64,000 nt of DNA from HXMU1420-13 sp034669965 (GTDB lineage Bacteria; Bacteroidota; Rhodothermia; Balneolales; Balneolaceae), in NCBI GenBank assembly GCA_034669965.1, contig JAXMOK010000009.1, forward strand, positions 1 to 64,000, in the 5' to 3' direction. The notes under the pieces were generated by a model. That model did not search any database, had not been told where the DNA came from, and worked only from the letters and a program-made list of their open reading frames with translations. Of this stretch, positions 60,429 to 64,000 are shown in pieces; the stretch's first letter is position 1, and each line of letters opens with the position of its first letter. The translations under genes and the position numbers were made by a program.

Positions 60429-60520
60429 TTGTCATTTCGATCCGCCCGGTGGCGGAGAGAAATCTGAAGATCGTTGTAGAAGCAATTTTTTAGATTTCTC
60501 GCATCCGCTCGAAATGACAA
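60429..60520. repeat. Palindromic repeat A before lipB
   Basis: TTGTCATTTCG (60429-60439) is inverted at 60510-60520 as CGAAATGACAA. The arms also contain GAGAAATCT and AGATTTCTC. A second member lies at 61362-61446. The left arm of this copy is lengthened by the dispersed GC-rich hairpin (60439-60458). Confidence 0.85.
60439..60458 (+). repeat. Dispersed GC-rich hairpin, copy in palindromic repeat A
   Basis: GATCCGCCCGGTGGCGGAGA, matching the elements in the damaged tRNA copies (35909, 36136) and rnpB (43694). The sister repeat at 61362 lacks it (it reads TTTCGAACGGAGTGAGAAATC there), which argues that the hairpin was gained. Confidence 0.75.
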
Positions 60521-60569
60521 ATTTATTTTTTGGGTCATAAATGCCGTCAGTAATTATCTATAGAAATCC

Positions 60570-60599
60570 AGTAGGGACGTATCATGATACGTCCCTACT
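60570..60599. repeat. 30-nt perfect palindrome before lipB
   Basis: AGTAGGGACGTATCA is followed directly by its full complement, with no loop. It lies 12 bp before the lipB start and could act as a terminator-like hairpin or be a copy of a dispersed repeat. Confidence 0.8.
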
Positions 60600-60611
60600 T
60601 GTTTATTCAAC

Positions 60612-61334
60612 ATGAAAAAACCCATCAACCTTTACGATTTAGAAAACGGAGCATACCAAAAGGTGTGGTATGTGCAGCGGTCTGTTCAGGAAAAGCTGAT
60701 TGAGGAAAAGCGAGCTGAATCGAAAGGGGAATTTGAGGGCGAGCGAAAAAATGATGCGCTCATTTTTGTGGAACATCCACATGTATACACGCTGGGGAAA
60801 AGTGGAGCTGAAGAAAACATGCTTCGCTCGATGTTAGAGCTCCAAAAATTGGAAGCTGAATTCGTGAAAATCGATCGTGGTGGTGATATCACCTATCACG
60901 GTCCGGGGCAGATTGTAGGTTACCCGATTATGGATTTAGATCGTCATTTCACCGACATCCACAAATATCTGCGTTTTCTCGAAGAAGTCCTCATTCGTGT
61001 TTGTGGAGATTACGGCCTTGAAGCCGGTCGCATCGATGGATTAACAGGCGTTTGGATCGGGGAAGAAAAGATCGCCGCTCTCGGTATTCGATCTTCGCGA
61101 TGGGTTACCATGCATGGTTTCGCATTTAATGTGAACTCCGACCTTAGCTACTTCGGGCACATAGTTCCGTGTGGAATTACCGACAAAGCCGTTACGAGTT
61201 TACAGGTACAATTAGGGCGGGAAATCGATCAACAGGAAGTGAAAAAACGAATCGTTTCGCACTTTGAAGATGTTTTTGAAGTTCGTATTTCTCCATCCGG
61301 TGGATGGCAGGAACTAGAGCAATATTTTTTGTAA
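60612..61334 (+). CDS. lipB: Octanoyl-[acyl-carrier-protein]:protein octanoyltransferase
   Basis: A 240-residue cysteine/lysine-type transferase moving octanoate from ACP to lipoyl domains. Blocks: HPHVYTLGKSGAEENML, RGGDITYHGPGQIVGYPIMDL, IGEEKIAALGIRSSRWVTMHGFAFNV and the catalytic Cys in VPCGITDKAVTSL. An N-terminal insertion EEKRAESKGEFEGERKND is longer than usual. It is followed by lipA, but a palindromic repeat separates the two. Confidence 0.95.
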   Translation: MKKPINLYDLENGAYQKVWYVQRSVQEKLIEEKRAESKGEFEGERKNDALIFVEHPHVYTLGKSGAEENMLRSMLELQKLEAEFVKIDRGGDITYHGPGQIVGYPIMDLDRHFTDIHKYLRFLEEVLIRVCGDYGLEAGRIDGLTGVWIGEEKIAALGIRSSRWVTMHGFAFNVNSDLSYFGHIVPCGITDKAVTSLQVQLGREIDQQEVKKRIVSHFEDVFEVRISPSGGWQELEQYFL

Positions 61335-61361
61335 TTTTATAGTATTACGTTATTAAAAAAA

Positions 61362-61446
61362 TTGTCATTTCGAACGGAGTGAGAAATCTACTGAATTCGA
61401 AGAAATTTAGATTTCTCACCTGATGAATCAGGGTTCGAAATGACAA
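61362..61446. repeat. Palindromic repeat B between lipB and lipA
   Basis: TTGTCATTTCGA (61362-61373) is inverted at 61435-61446, with inner arms GAGAAATCT and AGATTTCTC. Same family as repeat A, without the GC-rich hairpin. It ends 18 bp before the lipA start. Confidence 0.85.
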
Positions 61447-61464
61447 ACTGTTATTATTTATTCC

Positions 61465-62340
61465 ATGATCAAAGAACTACAAATTGTAGAGAAAAAATCG
61501 AAGCAACGCCGACCCGAGTGGTTACGCGTTAAACTTCCATCAGGAGAGAAATTCAAGGAAGTACTCGACACCATTAATGAGCACAAATTAAACACTGTTT
61601 GTTCCGAAGCCCGATGCCCGAATATGGGCGAATGTTGGGGCGCAGGTACCGCTACTTTTATGTTGCTTGGCGATGTTTGTACCCGTTCATGCGCTTTTTG
61701 TGCTGTAAAAACAGGTCGACCTCCAAAAGATTTAGATTGGGATGAGCCAAGACGTGTAGCCGATGCCGCGGCTAAAATGAAGTTGAAACATGTGGTTTTG
61801 ACTTCCATCAACCGAGATGATAGAAAAGACGGCGGCGCACCTATTTTTGCTGCAACACACACGGCACTTCGCGAAGCTATTCCAGGAGTTACGATAGAGT
61901 CGTTGATTCCAGATTTTAAGGGCGATTGGGAAACCTTACAGATTGTATTGGATACTCCACCGGAAGTGTTGAGCCATAATCTTGAAACGGTGCCGAATAA
62001 ATACCGACGAGTTCGTCCGCAGGCAAGATACGAGAGATCTTTGGAGCTTTTGTTAAGAACGAAGGAAGCTGGGGTGAAATCAAAAACCGGAATTATGGTT
62101 GGTTTGGGTGAAACTCGGGAAGAAGTGATTGAATTAATGCAAGATTGTGTGGATCATAAGGTGGATGTATTAACCATCGGGCAGTACATGCAACCTACTA
62201 AAATGCACCACCCTGTTTTGGATTGGGTACACCCGGATCAGTTTGCTGAATACAAAGAAATTGGAGAAAAACTAGGAATTGGCCATGTAGAAAGTGGCCC
62301 GTTGGTACGTTCATCTTATCACGCTGAACGCCACGTTTAA
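61465..62340 (+). CDS. lipA: Lipoyl synthase
   Basis: A 291-residue radical-SAM enzyme inserting two sulfurs into octanoyl domains. Auxiliary cluster Cys46/51/57 in CSEARCPNMGECW, radical-SAM cluster Cys72/76/79 in CTRSCAFC, and the C-terminal RSSY whose Ser ligates the auxiliary cluster. VVLTSINRDD and TKSGIMVG-like KSKTGIMVGLGETREE are present. It works after LipB in making lipoyl cofactors for the E2 and H proteins served by Lpd. Confidence 0.97.
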   Translation: MIKELQIVEKKSKQRRPEWLRVKLPSGEKFKEVLDTINEHKLNTVCSEARCPNMGECWGAGTATFMLLGDVCTRSCAFCAVKTGRPPKDLDWDEPRRVADAAAKMKLKHVVLTSINRDDRKDGGAPIFAATHTALREAIPGVTIESLIPDFKGDWETLQIVLDTPPEVLSHNLETVPNKYRRVRPQARYERSLELLLRTKEAGVKSKTGIMVGLGETREEVIELMQDCVDHKVDVLTIGQYMQPTKMHHPVLDWVHPDQFAEYKEIGEKLGIGHVESGPLVRSSYHAERHV

Positions 62341-62371
62341 GCTCTGCTAAACGTTAATTTAATTTACTAAA

Positions 62372-63076
62372 ATGCTATCTACACTTACCGTACTGTTGAT
62401 CAGTTATGTACTGGGATCGATCCCTTCGGCCATTTGGGTTGGGAAGATTTATAAAGGCGTAGATGTTCGAGAACACGGAAGTGGAAATGCCGGAACAACC
62501 AATACATTTCGTGTTTTAGGCGTACCGGCAGGCGTAACAGTATTTGCGATGGATTTCATGAAAGGCTTCATTCCATCGTTTTGGTTAAGCGCCATTGCCT
62601 TCGATTTATTTGCAGGTCCGCTCGCCCCACCAAATTGGGATGTGGAAGCGTTTCTAAAGATTGCCTGTGGTCTTTTTGCAGTTATCGGACACATGTTTCC
62701 TATTTTTGCGCGCTTCAAAGGCGGTAAAGGCGCAGCCACTGCTTGCGGGATGCTTTTTGGTGTGGAACCGATTTCGATCGCAATCTCTTTCACCTTGTTT
62801 GGGATCATCGTTTACGGTACTAAATATGTATCGCTTGCCTCCATTACTGCCACTTTTATTTATCCGATCACACTTTTGATTATGCGCTATGGTTTACAGC
62901 AGGATATTGACGGTAGTATCATCGTGTTTGGCCTTTTTGTGGCTTCTGGGATCATTTATAAACACAAATCGAATATTCAACGCCTTTTGGATGGCACCGA
63001 GAGTAAGGTAGGCCGGAGCAAGAAAGGGGAAGATGAAACATCATCCGAAACACAAACCGAACAGGTGCAAGTATGA
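62372..63076 (+). CDS. plsY: Glycerol-3-phosphate acyltransferase PlsY
   Basis: A 234-residue membrane enzyme transferring acyl from acyl-phosphate to glycerol-3-phosphate. Membrane segments alternate with motifs GSIPSAIWVGKIYKGVDVREHGSGNAGTTNTFRVLG (62420s-62520s, motif 1), FPIFARFKGGKGAATACG (motif 2) and a C-terminal KHKSNIQRLLDGTE (motif 3). A hydrophilic tail of about 25 residues is an addition. The stop overlaps the gpsA start as ATGA, so the two phospholipid genes are coupled. Confidence 0.96.
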   Translation: MLSTLTVLLISYVLGSIPSAIWVGKIYKGVDVREHGSGNAGTTNTFRVLGVPAGVTVFAMDFMKGFIPSFWLSAIAFDLFAGPLAPPNWDVEAFLKIACGLFAVIGHMFPIFARFKGGKGAATACGMLFGVEPISIAISFTLFGIIVYGTKYVSLASITATFIYPITLLIMRYGLQQDIDGSIIVFGLFVASGIIYKHKSNIQRLLDGTESKVGRSKKGEDETSSETQTEQVQV

Positions 63077-64000
63077 GACACGTTACAGTGGTTGGCGCCG
63101 GAAGTTTTGGAACGGCACTAGCAATGGTTTTAGAAGCTGCCGGAAATAAGGTACAGATTTGGGCGCGTGAACAAAGTGTAGTGGATTCCATCAATACAAT
63201 GCACAGAAACCCGTCGTATTTAAGCGATTTGATGCTGCCTGAATCGATTAAAGCCTATAACGACTTAGAACACTGTCTTCGATCTCAGGATATGGTGGTT
63301 TTTGCAACTCCATCGCACACACTTAGAGAAATTGCTGCTAAAATAAAACCGTGTCTTGATGGACATGAAATTTTGGTTACGGTTTCAAAAGGGATCGAAA
63401 ATGAGACGTTCAAAACGATGTCGCAGATCCTGATTGAAGTGATGGACGGCGTTACTTACGAAGATAACATTGGAGTTTTATACGGACCATCACACGCAGA
63501 AGAAGTTGCTCAACTTCGTCCTACTACGGTTGTTGCTGCAGCCTATTCCAGCCGGACTGCACGAGTTATTCAAGAAACGTTTATGACGCCCATGTTTCGG
63601 GTGTATGCCAATAATGATGTAATTGGAGTGGAAATCGGCGGATCAGTAAAAAATATAATGGCCGTTGCCGCCGGGATCATTGACGGTGCTGAACTGGGTG
63701 ATAATGCCAAAGCAGCATTGATCACACGTGGGCTACATGAGATGAAGCGGATGGGGCAAATGATGGGGGCTCACAATGACACGTTTTCCGGCTTAACCGG
63801 TATGGGTGATTTGATTGTAACGTGTACATCAGCGCATAGCCGCAACCGATATGTTGGCCAACAAATTGGTAAAGGATTTAAGCTCGATGAAATTATTGAG
63901 AGCATGAATATGGTTGCTGAAGGTATAAAGACTACAAAATCGGTGCACGATTGGGCGAAAAAGAATAACGTTGAGATGCCAATTACCGAGGCGGTATACC
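63073..64000 (+). CDS. gpsA: NAD(P)-dependent glycerol-3-phosphate dehydrogenase (3' end cut)
   Basis: 309 residues are visible; the frame stays open to the window edge. Nucleotide motif VVGAGSFGTALAM, VFATPSHTLREI, VSKGIE, YGPSHAEEVA, GGSVKNIMAVAAGI with the catalytic Lys, and GLTGMGDLIVTCTSAHSRNR. It makes the sn-glycerol-3-phosphate used by PlsY. It starts within the plsY stop (ATGA). Confidence 0.96.
   Translation, partial: MRHVTVVGAGSFGTALAMVLEAAGNKVQIWAREQSVVDSINTMHRNPSYLSDLMLPESIKAYNDLEHCLRSQDMVVFATPSHTLREIAAKIKPCLDGHEILVTVSKGIENETFKTMSQILIEVMDGVTYEDNIGVLYGPSHAEEVAQLRPTTVVAAAYSSRTARVIQETFMTPMFRVYANNDVIGVEIGGSVKNIMAVAAGIIDGAELGDNAKAALITRGLHEMKRMGQMMGAHNDTFSGLTGMGDLIVTCTSAHSRNRYVGQQIGKGFKLDEIIESMNMVAEGIKTTKSVHDWAKKNNVEMPITEAVY

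Overview
The window looks like a chromosomal segment from a marine or saline member of the Bacteroidota/Balneolota side of the FCB group; Balneolaceae is my best guess, by inference. The reasons are a type IX secretion C-terminal sorting domain of the NYPNPFNPST type, SusD-like lipoproteins, OmpA proteins with thrombospondin type-3 repeats, a full Na+-translocating NADH:quinone reductase operon, promoters with a TAnnTTTG -7 element, and widespread weak Shine-Dalgarno sequences. Both edges cut genes: a secreted protein on the left and gpsA on the right. No phage, plasmid, CRISPR or biosynthetic cluster is visible.

Layout. 1-9.4 kb is an envelope region: a T9SS cargo gene end, a two-domain VOC protein, two tandem SusD-like lipoproteins with no SusC partner, a TlpA-like thioredoxin and two OmpA/TSP3 proteins. 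9.5-13.6 kb is a minus-strand run of proline dehydrogenase, a DoxX-like protein, a membrane metalloprotease and an iodotyrosine-deiodinase-like flavoprotein. 13.8-22.7 kb holds a DUF4097 repeat protein and the pbpC/alpha-2-macroglobulin pair. 22.9-27.9 kb holds xseB, dxs, twin lipoproteins and queA. 28.1-35.5 kb is nqrABCDEF, apbE and a convergent nqrM, i.e. the sodium pump with its FMN-attachment and Fe-S maturation factors.

35.6-36.2 kb is a tandem repeat block with one intact tRNA-Arg(TCG) and two damaged copies carrying 27 nt in the T-loop. 36.3-43.2 kb carries an asparaginase, PNP, a DivIVA/PspB-like/YggS cluster, a Nif3-like protein and a coiled-coil protein with a degenerate zinc ribbon. 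The RNase P RNA gene (43.26-43.74 kb) is enlarged by a long hairpin insertion. 43.8-50.7 kb contains smpB, a TPR lipoprotein, an M50 protease, arginine deiminase, SirB1-like, DUF3052, a dihaem cytochrome, a DUF72 gene behind a 7-bp tandem array, and a DksA-like protein. 50.8-55.5 kb has prfC and envelope hydrolases.

55.6-58.7 kb is an overlapping four-gene operon: a BlaI repressor, an M56 (BlaR1-type) sensor protease and two membrane-anchored MORN-like proteins that each begin with a copy of the M56 tail segment. It is preceded by a BlaI-type operator and is the best candidate for an undescribed signalling system. 59-64 kb holds lpd, lipB and lipA (lipoylation) plus plsY and gpsA (phospholipid synthesis), with lipB flanked by two palindromic repeats.

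A recurring theme is a roughly 20-nt GC-rich hairpin, consensus close to GATCCGCCCGCTGGCGGAGA, found inside both damaged tRNA copies, inside the RNase P RNA and inside one palindromic repeat. It looks like a small dispersed element that tolerates insertion into structured RNAs.
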